The position numbers were made by a program, and so were the translations under genes. This document shows positions 1 through 8,388 of a stretch of 64,000 bases of DNA, in pieces. The notes below the pieces were generated by a model. The model was not told the DNA's origin, did not search any database, and saw nothing but the letters and a program-made list of their open reading frames with translations. This stretch comes from Terriglobales bacterium (GTDB lineage: Bacteria > Acidobacteriota > Terriglobia > Terriglobales > Acidobacteriaceae): contig JACPNP010000060.1 of assembly GCA_016185365.1 (NCBI GenBank), positions 1 to 64,000 of the forward strand, given 5' to 3'. Numbering within the stretch: position 1 is the stretch's first letter; each line of letters begins with the position of its first letter.

Positions 1-1614
1 GCCATCTCCGAGCAGGAGGTCCGCGACCTCATGGCGACGCGCGAGGGCGAGCCCTATTCAGAGACTTCATTGCTGGACGACCGTGAGACTGTTTTGAATT
101 TCTACTACAACAAGGGATTCCCAGAAGCGCGCTTTGACGCGATGGCTGAACCCATGCCCGGCGAACCAACGAGTTTCCGTGTCCGCTTGCGCATCGAGGA
201 GGGGACGCAGACCTTTATCCGCAAGGTGATCGTCACCGGGTTGGAACACACGCGGCCGTATGTGGTGGACCGGGAATTGCAGTTGAAAGACGGCGCGCCC
301 CTCAGCCCCACCGCCATGCTCGATACCCAGCGCCGCCTTTACGACCTTGGTATCTTCAACTCAGTGGACGTGGCCGTGCAAAACCCCACCGGCTCGCTGG
401 ATAAAAAGAACGTCATCGTCCGTGTGGAAGAGGCCAAACGCTATACGTTCAATTACGGTATCGGCTTTGAGGTGCAGACCGGCAGCGTGCCCGCAAGCTG
501 CTCCTCCGGCGGCGCGTGCCAGCCACAAGGACGCACCGGCGTGAGTCCTCGGGTCTCCTTCGATGTGACTCGGCTTAATTTCCTGGGCCGCAACCATACC
601 GTGGGATTCAAGGCCCGTGTCGGACGACTTCAGCAACGCGGCCTGATCAGCTATGAGGCGCCGTTCTGGTGGGACAACCCCGACCTCAAGTTCACGTTCA
701 TCTCTTTCTATGAGAAGAAACAGGACGTGAGAACTTTTACAGCGGAACGCATCGAAGGTTCAGCCCAGGTGCAGCAGGCCATCAGCAAATCCACGACGTT
801 CTTATATCGCTTCACCTACCGCCGGGTGCGGGTTGACCAGAGCACCTTGCAGGTGGACCCCAACCTGATCCCCTTGCTGTCCCGCCCGGTGCGCGTGGGC
901 TTCCCCAGTTTCACCTACATCCGCGATACCCGCGACGATCCCACGGACACCCGGCGCGGCGCGTTCACCACGTCTGATTTCAGCATCGCCGCCGGTGCCT
1001 TTGGCTCGGAAAGCAGTTTCGGGCGGCTCTTCTTTCAGAACAGCACCTACCGGCCGTTTTATCGCAAGCGCTGGGTGTTTGCCCGCACCACGCAGGTGGG
1101 TTTCGAAGTGCCGTATGGTTCCCTCTCCAACTCCTTCGTGCCGCTGCCGGAAAAGTTCTTTGCCGGCGGCGGGAACTCGCACCGCGGGTTCGCCATCAAT
1201 CAAGCCGGCCCGCGCGATTTGACCACCGGATTTCCACTCGGCGGCGAGTCGCTGTTCCTGAATACCTTGGAATTGCGGAGCCCGCCCATCGCCCTGCCCT
1301 ACATCGGGGAGAATCTCAGCGCCACCATCTTCCACGACATGGGCAATGTGTTCCCCAAGGCCGGCGACTTGTTCGAGGGATTGAAACGCTTTTCGCAGAA
1401 ATCGCCGGACCAGTGCCGCAATGCCGGCCTCTGCGATTTCCGCTATCTTGCCCACGCCATCGGCGTGGGGGTACGCTACAAGACGCCGATCGGACCGGTG
1501 CGCATCGATCTGGGATACAACCTCACACCCACGGCCTACCCCATCCAGAACCAGAACCGCTCGGAGGAGCTGCGCCGGTTCAATATCTTTTTCAGCATAG
1601 GACAGTCTTTCTGA
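1..1614 (+). CDS. BamA/TamA-family outer-membrane beta-barrel protein (5' end outside window)
   Basis: The reading frame is open from base 1, so the ATG at 31 is internal and the gene starts before the window. The visible part begins inside a POTRA-like region (about residues 1-130 of the listed ORF), followed by a long barrel with many alternating aromatic strands. It ends in Phe (GQSF), the usual C-terminal signal of outer-membrane barrels. The family folds or inserts outer-membrane proteins. A SurA-N-like gene overlaps its stop by one base (TGATG) and tamB follows, so a TamA-type partner of TamB is the best reading. BamA cannot be excluded because the N-terminal POTRA count is not visible. 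Two short Cys-containing loops (SCSSGGAC and CRNAGLC) are seen. Confidence 0.85.
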   Translation, partial: AISEQEVRDLMATREGEPYSETSLLDDRETVLNFYYNKGFPEARFDAMAEPMPGEPTSFRVRLRIEEGTQTFIRKVIVTGLEHTRPYVVDRELQLKDGAPLSPTAMLDTQRRLYDLGIFNSVDVAVQNPTGSLDKKNVIVRVEEAKRYTFNYGIGFEVQTGSVPASCSSGGACQPQGRTGVSPRVSFDVTRLNFLGRNHTVGFKARVGRLQQRGLISYEAPFWWDNPDLKFTFISFYEKKQDVRTFTAERIEGSAQVQQAISKSTTFLYRFTYRRVRVDQSTLQVDPNLIPLLSRPVRVGFPSFTYIRDTRDDPTDTRRGAFTTSDFSIAAGAFGSESSFGRLFFQNSTYRPFYRKRWVFARTTQVGFEVPYGSLSNSFVPLPEKFFAGGGNSHRGFAINQAGPRDLTTGFPLGGESLFLNTLELRSPPIALPYIGENLSATIFHDMGNVFPKAGDLFEGLKRFSQKSPDQCRNAGLCDFRYLAHAIGVGVRYKTPIGPVRIDLGYNLTPTAYPIQNQNRSEELRRFNIFFSIGQSF

Positions 1615-2261
1615 TGAAACGCCTGCTCTTCATCCCGCTGCTGCTCTCCGCGCTCACCGCGGCGCAGGTCGTGGACCGCATCGTGGCCACCGTGAACAAT
1701 CGCGTGGTGACGCAGAGCGACTGGGACGAGCGCGCGCGCTTCGATGCGCTGTTGGCGGGGCGGCCGCCGGAGAGCGCCCAGCCCACAGCGGATGTGCTGG
1801 ACCGGCTGATCGACATGGCCATGGTCCACGAGCAGTTGGAGATCCTGCAGTACACGCGCAGCTCGCCGGAGCAACTCGCGGCCCAGGCTCTGGAGATCCG
1901 CAAGCAGTTGGGTATCAAGGACGACGCGGAGTGGCGCGCGCGACTCAAGTCCTACCGCTTGAGTGAACGGGCGTTTCAGCGCAACCTTGCCGACCAGATG
2001 GATATGCTGCGCTTCATCGACGTGCGCTTCCGTCCGAGCGTGCAGATCGCGCCGCGTGAGGTCGAGGAGTATTTTTCGCGCAATCTGGTCCCGGAACTGA
2101 GCGCCAAGGGCACGCCGCCGGAGAAATTGCCGAGATTGCGCGACGTGGAGGACCAGATCGAGAAGCTTCTAGCGGAGCGCCGCCTGAATACGCTGTTCAA
2201 CTCCTGGCTTCAGAGTCTACGCAAACAAGCCAAGATCCAGCGACTGGCGGCGGTGAAATAA
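1614..2261 (+). CDS. SurA N-terminal-domain periplasmic chaperone, no PPIase domain
   Basis: The protein is 215 residues from the ATG overlapping the upstream stop; the longer ORF-track version starts inside the barrel gene. It has a signal peptide (KRLLFIPLLLSALTAAQ), then VVDRIVATVNNRVVTQSDW, which is typical of the start of SurA-type chaperones (VNNxVIT). A helical domain follows. The parvulin rotamase domains of SurA/PpiD are absent. It probably escorts unfolded outer-membrane proteins in the periplasm, which fits its place between the barrel gene and tamB. The role is inferred from the N-terminal motif and the context. Confidence 0.7.
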   Translation: MKRLLFIPLLLSALTAAQVVDRIVATVNNRVVTQSDWDERARFDALLAGRPPESAQPTADVLDRLIDMAMVHEQLEILQYTRSSPEQLAAQALEIRKQLGIKDDAEWRARLKSYRLSERAFQRNLADQMDMLRFIDVRFRPSVQIAPREVEEYFSRNLVPELSAKGTPPEKLPRLRDVEDQIEKLLAERRLNTLFNSWLQSLRKQAKIQRLAAVK

Positions 2262-2270
2262 CAGAAACGT

Positions 2271-5200
2271 ATGACAGAGACTGCAAATCCGAAGCCTCGC
2301 CGCCGTTGGAAGCGCTGGATATTTCCGCTTTTCCTGCTGGTGGCGACGGCGCTGGTCTGGTACTTGAACAGTGGCCGCTTCCGTGACAACCTCCGCGCCC
2401 GCCTGGTCTCGGAACTGGAGCGCACCAGCGGCGCCCGCGTGGAATTGAAGCAGTTTGACTGGAGCTGGCGTGAACTTGGATTCACCGCGGACGGCCTCAC
2501 TCTGCATGGCTTGGAGCCTGCCGGAGCGCCGCCGCTTGCCCAGGTGGACCATCTGGCTGTGCGCCTGCAGGTGCTCTCTTACCTCACCGGAGATGTCTGG
2601 CTGCGCACCCTGGAAGTCCGGAAGCCGGAGATCCATATCGTCATAAGTCCCGATGGGCATTCCAACATTCCCGCGCCGAAGACCGCGCCGTCTGACCAGG
2701 GATACGCAAAACTGTTCGAGGTAACGATCGAAAGATTGAACGTGGAAGGGGGCAGTTTCAGGTTGAATGCGGAGAGTTGGCCCCTTGATTTTCAGGCGGA
2801 TGAGCTTAAAGCTGCAATCACGTATTCGATCGAGAATCACCGCTACGACGGAACGGTTGCGATGGGTCGCTCGCTGGCGGCCATCGGAAAACAGCTGCCT
2901 CTGAGTACGACCGCGGAAGCGCACTTCCGGCTTTATCCCACGCGCGCGGAACTCACGGAGTTCCGCGTGACCTCTGCCGGCAGCCATTTGGAAGGCAGCG
3001 CCAGGATCGACGACCTGCGCCAGGTCCATGGGTCGGTCCGATTCACAGGCAGCATCGCGCTGGAGGAGTTCGGCCGGGTGGTGCGTGAACCGGCGCTGCG
3101 CGCCGGTGTGGCTGCTGTGTCCGGAACTTCCCGGTTCACGGGCGCCGGATTCACATCCGAGGGGAAAGTGGCGCTGCGGGATGGATCGTGGCAAAGCCCG
3201 CATCTGCGCGTCAGTGGCGTAAGCGCCGCAGCACGATTTGTCGCGAGCGAGAAGGCGATGGAGTTCGATCGCATCGTCGCTCAACTTCTGGGAGGCACGG
3301 CGCGTGGAGGACTTACGCTTGCCGGTTGGGCGGAAGAAAAATACAGCCCGCGCCGCGTGGGCCAAGGCCGATTCACAGTGGCGGGGGTGGAGGTGGCCAA
3401 AGCGCTTCAATCGGTATCGTCTCCCCTCTTGCCCCTTTCCTCATTGCGCGCCACCGGGGCCGCCGGGGGAAACGTTTCCGTGGATTGGACGGGGGCACAC
3501 ACCAATGCCGTGATCTCTTTCGCCGGAGATGTGGTGCCGCCGCAAGAGTCCGCGCCAGGAGAGGTCCCGGTCCGCGCCAAGGCCGCAGGACGTTTTGACG
3601 GCCTGCACGGCATCTTGACATTCGATTCCTTGGACCTCTCCACGCCCGCAACGACCATCCGGGCCGAAGGGACTTGGGGTACGGACAAAGCCGAGATGAA
3701 GGTGAACATAGCCACCACGGATCTCAGCGAACTGGAGCCGCCGATCGCGCTCTTTGGCGGCCCTTCCCGTATGCCAGTGAGTATTGCGGGCCGCGCGGGC
3801 TTCGAGGGTACGGTCAGCGGGCCGTTGCTGTCGCCAAGAGTGCGCGGCCATTTGCGCGCGAATGATTTCGCTTCACAGATGTGGCTTCCCAGCCGGCCGC
3901 AGCCCGCGCCGCGCCGGATCCACTGGGATTCGCTCGAGGCCGGCGTCGACGCCTCGGCGTCCCGGCTGGTCCTGCGCGAGGTCCGATTGCAGCACGGTGG
4001 TTCGACCATCGAGTTGCAGGCTGACGCCGGGTTACGGCGTTGGCGCTTGACCGACGATTCACCGGTCCGTCTGCAGACAAAAATACGAAATGCATCCTTA
4101 AGGGAAGTGCAGCAGTTGGCAGGGCTTGACTACCCATTCACAGGACAAATGCAGCTTTCGTTGGAACTTGGCGGCACGATGGCTGCCATGCACGGCGAGG
4201 GTGACTTGCAGGTCTCGAATGGGACGCTGTGGGGTGAGCCGTTTGACGGCTTCCGCTCTCCCATCCGGTTCAGTGGCAGTTCCGGAGAGCTCGGCCACTT
4301 CACCGTGTCAAAGGGAAGCAACACCATCACCGGCAGCGTCAGTTTCGACCATCGCGTCCGGACGATCCAGTTTGATCTTTCGGGACACAAGCTGGCACTG
4401 GCGGATTTCCAGCGTCTGCAATTCCCCCGGATCACGCTCACCGGGACGGCGGAGTTGACCGCCGGCGGCCAGGGTCCGCTCGACGCACCCAATGTGCAAG
4501 CCAAGCTGCAAGTCTCTGACCTCACTGTGAACGGGGAGCAGGAAGGGGGCCTCGAAGCAACGGCGCAGTCGCGGGGCCGGCGCCTCGAACTGGACGTCGT
4601 GGGCCGGCTGCGGGATTCGAGGCTGCTAGCCAAGGGTACGGTGGAGATGGCCGGAGCGCTTCCCGCCAATCTCCATTTTGAGATGGATCGTGTCGACCTG
4701 GATCCCCTGCTCGATCTTTATCTCTCCGGCCGGCTTACCGGCCATTCGTCGTTCTCCGGAACCGTCGATCTGGATGGCCCGTTGCGCCGGCCGCGCGAGC
4801 TTGCCCTGGCGGGCAGGCTGGATCAGGTGGCGGTATCGATCGAGAACATCACGCTCAACACCGACCGGCCCGTGGTCTTTCGTGTGGAGCATCAGCGCTT
4901 CCTGCTGAGTGATTTTCATATTCAAGGAGAGGGCACGGACCTCGGCGTTTCCGGCAACGTGGAAATGACGGGTGACCGCCGCCTCGACCTGCGCGCCAAT
5001 GGCCGCGCCAACCTCAAACTCTTTCAAGGATTGAATCGCGAGCTGATCTCTTCGGGCGATCTTGCGGTGGAAATGACGGTCGGCGGCGCCTGGGACAAGC
5101 CCACCATGGCGGGAACAGTGAGCATCCATAACGCCGGAGTCTCCCTCATCGACCTGCCCAACGGATTGAGCAACATCGAGGGCACGATGGCGTTCAATCA

Positions 5201-6251
5201 GAACCGTCTGGAGGTGCAGAGACTCACCGCGCGCACCGGCGGCGGCACCCTCGACCTGGGCGGCACCATCAGCTTCCGCAACGGATTGTTCTTCGATCTC
5301 ACCGCCTCCGGCCGCGACATCCGGCTGCGCTATCCCACCGGCATGAGTTCCTCCGCCAACGCCGACCTGCGCTATGTGGGCACGCTGAAGACGGGCCTGA
5401 TCTCCGGGGATGCCGTGGTGACGCGCATCGGTATAAGCCCGCGCTTCGATCTGGCCACGGTGCTCGCGAACATGAAGCAGGCGCAGACCCGCACCACGAT
5501 CAATCCGGTGCTGGAAGGATACCGCTTGGACATTCACTTGATCTCAGCCGCGGACCTGCGCTTCGAGACCGCTCTGGTTCGCGTGGCCGGCGACGCCGAT
5601 CTCCGCATCCGCGGTTCGCTGGCGCGTCCCAATGTGCTGGGCCGCGTGACCATGGCCGAGGGCGACCTGTCTTTCGCCGGGACCAAGTACCGCCTGGAGC
5701 GCGGCGAGATCTCGTTCACGAATCCTGTGCGCATCGAGCCAACGTTGAATCTGGAGGCCGTGGCGCGCGTCCGCGAGTATGACATCACCATCGCCTTCCG
5801 TGGCCCGGCGGAGAAACTCACCGCCACCTACCGCTCCGAGCCGCCGCTGCCCACGGCCGACATCATCGCGCTGCTCGCCTTTGGGCGCACGCGCCAGGAC
5901 AGCACTGTCAGTTCCACGACCCAGGCTTACAACGAGTCCACCACCAACGCTCTGCTGGGCGAGGCCATTGACGCCGCCATCAGCAGCCGGGTGCAGAAGA
6001 TCTTCGGCGTGAGCCGCATCAAGATCGATCCTTCGGTCGGCGGCGCCACCAACAACCCCAACGCGCGCGTCACCATCGAGCAGCAGGTGACCAACAACGT
6101 GACTCTTATCTACACCACAGACGTGACCCGCTCCGCGCAGCAGGTGATCCAGGCGGAGATCAACGTCACCCGCGACGTTTCCCTGCTGATGGTCCGAGAT
6201 CAGAACGGCGTGTTCAGCGTGGACATCCGGCTGCGTCGGCGCAAGAAATAG
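2271..6251 (+). CDS. tamB: TamB-like translocation and assembly module protein (DUF490)
   Basis: The protein has 1326 residues, close to the usual TamB size. A basic N-terminus is followed by one membrane anchor at about residues 15-32 (WIFPLFLLVATALVWYL). A long AsmA-like stretch of repeated beta strands follows, then the conserved C-terminal TamB domain with PTADIIALLAFG near residue 1190. TamB is anchored in the inner membrane and spans the periplasm as a beta-taco groove. It works with a TamA/BamA partner in outer-membrane protein or lipid delivery. Gene order (barrel, chaperone, tamB) supports the call. It starts 9 nt after the preceding stop, so translation coupling is likely. Confidence 0.9.
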   Translation: MTETANPKPRRRWKRWIFPLFLLVATALVWYLNSGRFRDNLRARLVSELERTSGARVELKQFDWSWRELGFTADGLTLHGLEPAGAPPLAQVDHLAVRLQVLSYLTGDVWLRTLEVRKPEIHIVISPDGHSNIPAPKTAPSDQGYAKLFEVTIERLNVEGGSFRLNAESWPLDFQADELKAAITYSIENHRYDGTVAMGRSLAAIGKQLPLSTTAEAHFRLYPTRAELTEFRVTSAGSHLEGSARIDDLRQVHGSVRFTGSIALEEFGRVVREPALRAGVAAVSGTSRFTGAGFTSEGKVALRDGSWQSPHLRVSGVSAAARFVASEKAMEFDRIVAQLLGGTARGGLTLAGWAEEKYSPRRVGQGRFTVAGVEVAKALQSVSSPLLPLSSLRATGAAGGNVSVDWTGAHTNAVISFAGDVVPPQESAPGEVPVRAKAAGRFDGLHGILTFDSLDLSTPATTIRAEGTWGTDKAEMKVNIATTDLSELEPPIALFGGPSRMPVSIAGRAGFEGTVSGPLLSPRVRGHLRANDFASQMWLPSRPQPAPRRIHWDSLEAGVDASASRLVLREVRLQHGGSTIELQADAGLRRWRLTDDSPVRLQTKIRNASLREVQQLAGLDYPFTGQMQLSLELGGTMAAMHGEGDLQVSNGTLWGEPFDGFRSPIRFSGSSGELGHFTVSKGSNTITGSVSFDHRVRTIQFDLSGHKLALADFQRLQFPRITLTGTAELTAGGQGPLDAPNVQAKLQVSDLTVNGEQEGGLEATAQSRGRRLELDVVGRLRDSRLLAKGTVEMAGALPANLHFEMDRVDLDPLLDLYLSGRLTGHSSFSGTVDLDGPLRRPRELALAGRLDQVAVSIENITLNTDRPVVFRVEHQRFLLSDFHIQGEGTDLGVSGNVEMTGDRRLDLRANGRANLKLFQGLNRELISSGDLAVEMTVGGAWDKPTMAGTVSIHNAGVSLIDLPNGLSNIEGTMAFNQNRLEVQRLTARTGGGTLDLGGTISFRNGLFFDLTASGRDIRLRYPTGMSSSANADLRYVGTLKTGLISGDAVVTRIGISPRFDLATVLANMKQAQTRTTINPVLEGYRLDIHLISAADLRFETALVRVAGDADLRIRGSLARPNVLGRVTMAEGDLSFAGTKYRLERGEISFTNPVRIEPTLNLEAVARVREYDITIAFRGPAEKLTATYRSEPPLPTADIIALLAFGRTRQDSTVSSTTQAYNESTTNALLGEAIDAAISSRVQKIFGVSRIKIDPSVGGATNNPNARVTIEQQVTNNVTLIYTTDVTRSAQQVIQAEINVTRDVSLLMVRDQNGVFSVDIRLRRRKK

Positions 6252-6316
6252 TCATCGCGCGTTGCCCCGTCTTCGACGCAGGCATAGACTGGCAGCACCC
6301 CTGCTGGAGGCCTTGC

Positions 6317-6994
6317 GTGGCCGTCTCCGCTCCGACCGACCGTTTTGCTTCCGAGCGTTCCACCATGGTGCAGCGCCAGCTTCGCTCCCGGGGCATCCGC
6401 GATGAACGCGTGCTGGCGGCCATGGAGCGCGTCCCGCGGCATGAATTCGTGCCCGCCGCCAGAGAGGCGGAAGCGTATTCCGACCATCCGGTGAACATCG
6501 GCGAGGGCCAGACCATCTCCCAGCCGTACATGGTGGCCTCGATGCTCGAAGCGGCCCGCATCCAGCCCGCGGATGTAGTGCTGGAGATCGGCACCGGCTC
6601 GGGATATCAGACCGCCTTGCTCGCCGAACTTGCCGCCGAGGTCTTTAGCATGGAACGATTCGCCTCGCTGGCTGATGCCGCCCAGCGCCGGCTGGCGCAC
6701 TTGAATTACGCCAACGTGGTGATCGTGGTCAGCGATGGAAGTCAGGGCCTGCCCGGCGCCGCGCCGTTCGATGCCATCGTGGTCGCCGCCGCCGCGCCGG
6801 CCGTGCCGATGGCGCTGGTGGACCAGCTCCGCGACAACGGACGACTCGTGGTGCCGGTCGGCGGACTCGACGAACAAGTGCTGCACCAGGTCTGGAAGCA
6901 TGGCGACGAATCCGTGGACCGGGCCCTCTACGCCTGCCGCTTCGTGCCCCTGATCGGCCGCTACGGCTTTCCTTCCGACCCAACCTGGAATTGA
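6317..6994 (+). CDS. pcm: Protein-L-isoaspartate O-methyltransferase
   Basis: This 225-residue enzyme uses SAM to methylate isoaspartyl residues in damaged proteins and so starts their repair. The SAM-binding motif is EIGTGSGYQTALLAEL (about residues 90-105), and the family N-terminal signature VPRHEFVP is present. The GTG at 6317 is chosen because GGAGG lies 6 nt upstream; an internal ATG at 6365 is less well placed. The final residues after RYGF (PSDPTWN) run straight into the BON gene and may come from the rearranged junction discussed in the findings. Confidence 0.9.
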   Translation: MAVSAPTDRFASERSTMVQRQLRSRGIRDERVLAAMERVPRHEFVPAAREAEAYSDHPVNIGEGQTISQPYMVASMLEAARIQPADVVLEIGTGSGYQTALLAELAAEVFSMERFASLADAAQRRLAHLNYANVVIVVSDGSQGLPGAAPFDAIVVAAAAPAVPMALVDQLRDNGRLVVPVGGLDEQVLHQVWKHGDESVDRALYACRFVPLIGRYGFPSDPTWN

Positions 6995-7605
6995 ACTCTC
7001 AGGCGGAAGACAACCGGGTCACGCTTACCGGTTCGGTGCGGCTCTACCAACACAAACTGGACGCGGAGAAAAAGGCGCGCAAGATCGAGCACGTCCAGGG
7101 CGTGGACAATGACATCGTGGTCCGCGGCAAGACCGTGCCGGACGCGGAACTACGGGAGCGGTTGGCTACGAAACTCCGTTATGACCGCTCCGCCCAGGGT
7201 AATGTCTTCAATGCTCTCGAGCTGAGCGTGAGAAATGGCGCGGTGGAGCTGAACGGCCATGTGCGCACGGAGACCGACCGCGATTCCGCGCTGGCTCAGG
7301 TCGCCGGCACGGAAGGCGTGAAAGATGTGCGCGCCTCCATCCAGGTGGCGCCGGCTTCTTTCATGGATGATCAGCTCCGGGTTCGCATCGTGGACCGGCT
7401 GTACCGCGACCCCGTGCTGCAGAAATATGCGGGCGATCCGCAGGCGCCGCTCCGGGTCGTGGTCGAGCATGGCCACGTGACCCTGTATGGCACGGTCTCG
7501 AATGAGATGGACAAGACTGTGGCCGGGATGCGCGCCCGCGAGGTCTCCGGCTCGTTCAGCGTGGAGAACCGCATCGTGGTGGAAAAGGAACAATCGCGGA
7601 AGTAG
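6991..7605 (+). CDS. BON-domain protein, apparently lacking its N-terminus
   Basis: Three BON-type units can be read: residues about 5-45 (DNRVTLTGSV then KIEHVQGVDNDIVV), 55-115, and 125-200. BON domains occur in exported proteins that bind membranes or other surfaces, such as OsmY. Here the first unit begins directly at its beta strand. The preceding helix and any signal peptide are missing, and the only start is a TTG overlapping the pcm stop (TTGA). The protein is therefore probably truncated at the 5' side, or translated by coupling to pcm without export. The rest is intact and ends at a strong terminator. Confidence 0.65.
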   Translation: MNSQAEDNRVTLTGSVRLYQHKLDAEKKARKIEHVQGVDNDIVVRGKTVPDAELRERLATKLRYDRSAQGNVFNALELSVRNGAVELNGHVRTETDRDSALAQVAGTEGVKDVRASIQVAPASFMDDQLRVRIVDRLYRDPVLQKYAGDPQAPLRVVVEHGHVTLYGTVSNEMDKTVAGMRAREVSGSFSVENRIVVEKEQSRK

Positions 7606-7619
7606 TTGCGGCGCGAATG

Positions 7620-7655
7620 GGCGCCGGGTGACGGACCCGGCGCCTTATTTCTTCC
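7620..7655 (+). terminator. Rho-independent terminator after the BON gene
   Basis: A perfect 10-bp stem (GGCGCCGGGT / ACCCGGCGCC) with loop GACGG is followed by TTATTTCTTCC on the plus strand. It ends exactly at the stop codon of hspR, which converges from the other strand, so it separates the two transcription units. Confidence 0.8.
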
Positions 7656-8034
7656 GCTTGTCCGCCGGCGGCGTTGACACAGGCCGGCGGTACGGCACGA
7701 TGGCGCCATGGGCTGCGTTTTGCGAACGCGACATGACTTCTTTCTGCACGTAGCCGATGAACTCCTGCATCTGCTGTTGCATGTTCTCGATGCGCTCGCG
7801 CATCTGCAGGATGATGGCGATGCCGGCGATGTTCACGCCCAGCTCCCGTGCCAGGCTCAGGATGAACTCCAGCCGCTTCAGGTCCTCTTCCGTGTACAGC
7901 CGCGTGTTCCCTTCCGTGCGCGAGGGCTTGAGCAGTCCTTCCCGCTCGTAGAGGCGGAGCGTCTGGGGATGGATGTCATACATCTCGGCCACGACCGAGA
8001 TCATGTAAGCGCCGGGTTTTTTCCGTCGGGCCAT
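7645..8034 (-). CDS. hspR: HspR, MerR-family heat-shock repressor
   Basis: The protein has 129 residues. A MerR-type winged helix lies at about residues 10-75: YMISVVAEMYDIHPQTLRLY, then REGLLKPSRTEGNTRLY. A Leu/Gln-rich coiled coil follows (RIENMQQQMQEFIGYVQKE), with a basic tail. HspR binds HAIR inverted repeats and represses dnaK operons, usually with DnaK as co-repressor. Its position downstream of dnaJ and dnaK on the same strand is typical. A near-perfect HAIR site is present in the dnaK promoter of this window. The start ATG directly adjoins the stop of the upstream lipoprotein gene. Confidence 0.93.
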   Translation of the reverse strand: MARRKKPGAYMISVVAEMYDIHPQTLRLYEREGLLKPSRTEGNTRLYTEEDLKRLEFILSLARELGVNIAGIAIILQMRERIENMQQQMQEFIGYVQKEVMSRSQNAAHGAIVPYRRPVSTPPADKRKK

Positions 8035-8388
8035 TTATTCTTCTTGATATTGAATCTCGACACCCATTACTGAATTTGATTTGTGCACATTTTTCAAATA
8101 GCGAGGGTAGGTCACAAGCAGCTTTGAATCAGCCATCCAACTGACTTCGATTGATGCTGTACCGTCGTCAACGCCAAATACATTCCCTGGTTCGTTAGGT
8201 ACATCTTCACTTGCATCGATAATCATGACTTGCGTGTAGGCCCTCGTGGTTGCGCCGCAGTCTCGGTCAAACACAACAGCCTTTAATCTTCGGTTCGGTG
8301 AATAGGCCTCCTTCCACACGTCATTTCCGCACAAGTCTGAACATCCGGAAAGACCCAGCAGAAGTACCAACGAAAGAACCCGATTCAT
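8035..8388 (-). CDS. Small lipoprotein with DCGATT motif, wedged between dnaJ and hspR
   Basis: The likely start is the fifth codon of the listed ORF (MNRVLSLV), whose ATG overlaps the dnaJ stop (ATGA). The signal sequence ends in a lipobox, GLSGC. The mature part carries RLKAVVFDRDCGATT, a pattern I associate with a family of small bacterial lipoproteins (possibly DUF5412; unchecked). No function is known. The gene is visibly AT-richer than its neighbours: 18 G/C in bases 8041-8100. It fits the dnaJ-hspR interval with no spare bases, so it was probably acquired by precise insertion. Confidence 0.7.
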   Translation of the reverse strand: MNRVLSLVLLLGLSGCSDLCGNDVWKEAYSPNRRLKAVVFDRDCGATTRAYTQVMIIDASEDVPNEPGNVFGVDDGTASIEVSWMADSKLLVTYPRYLKNVHKSNSVMGVEIQYQEE

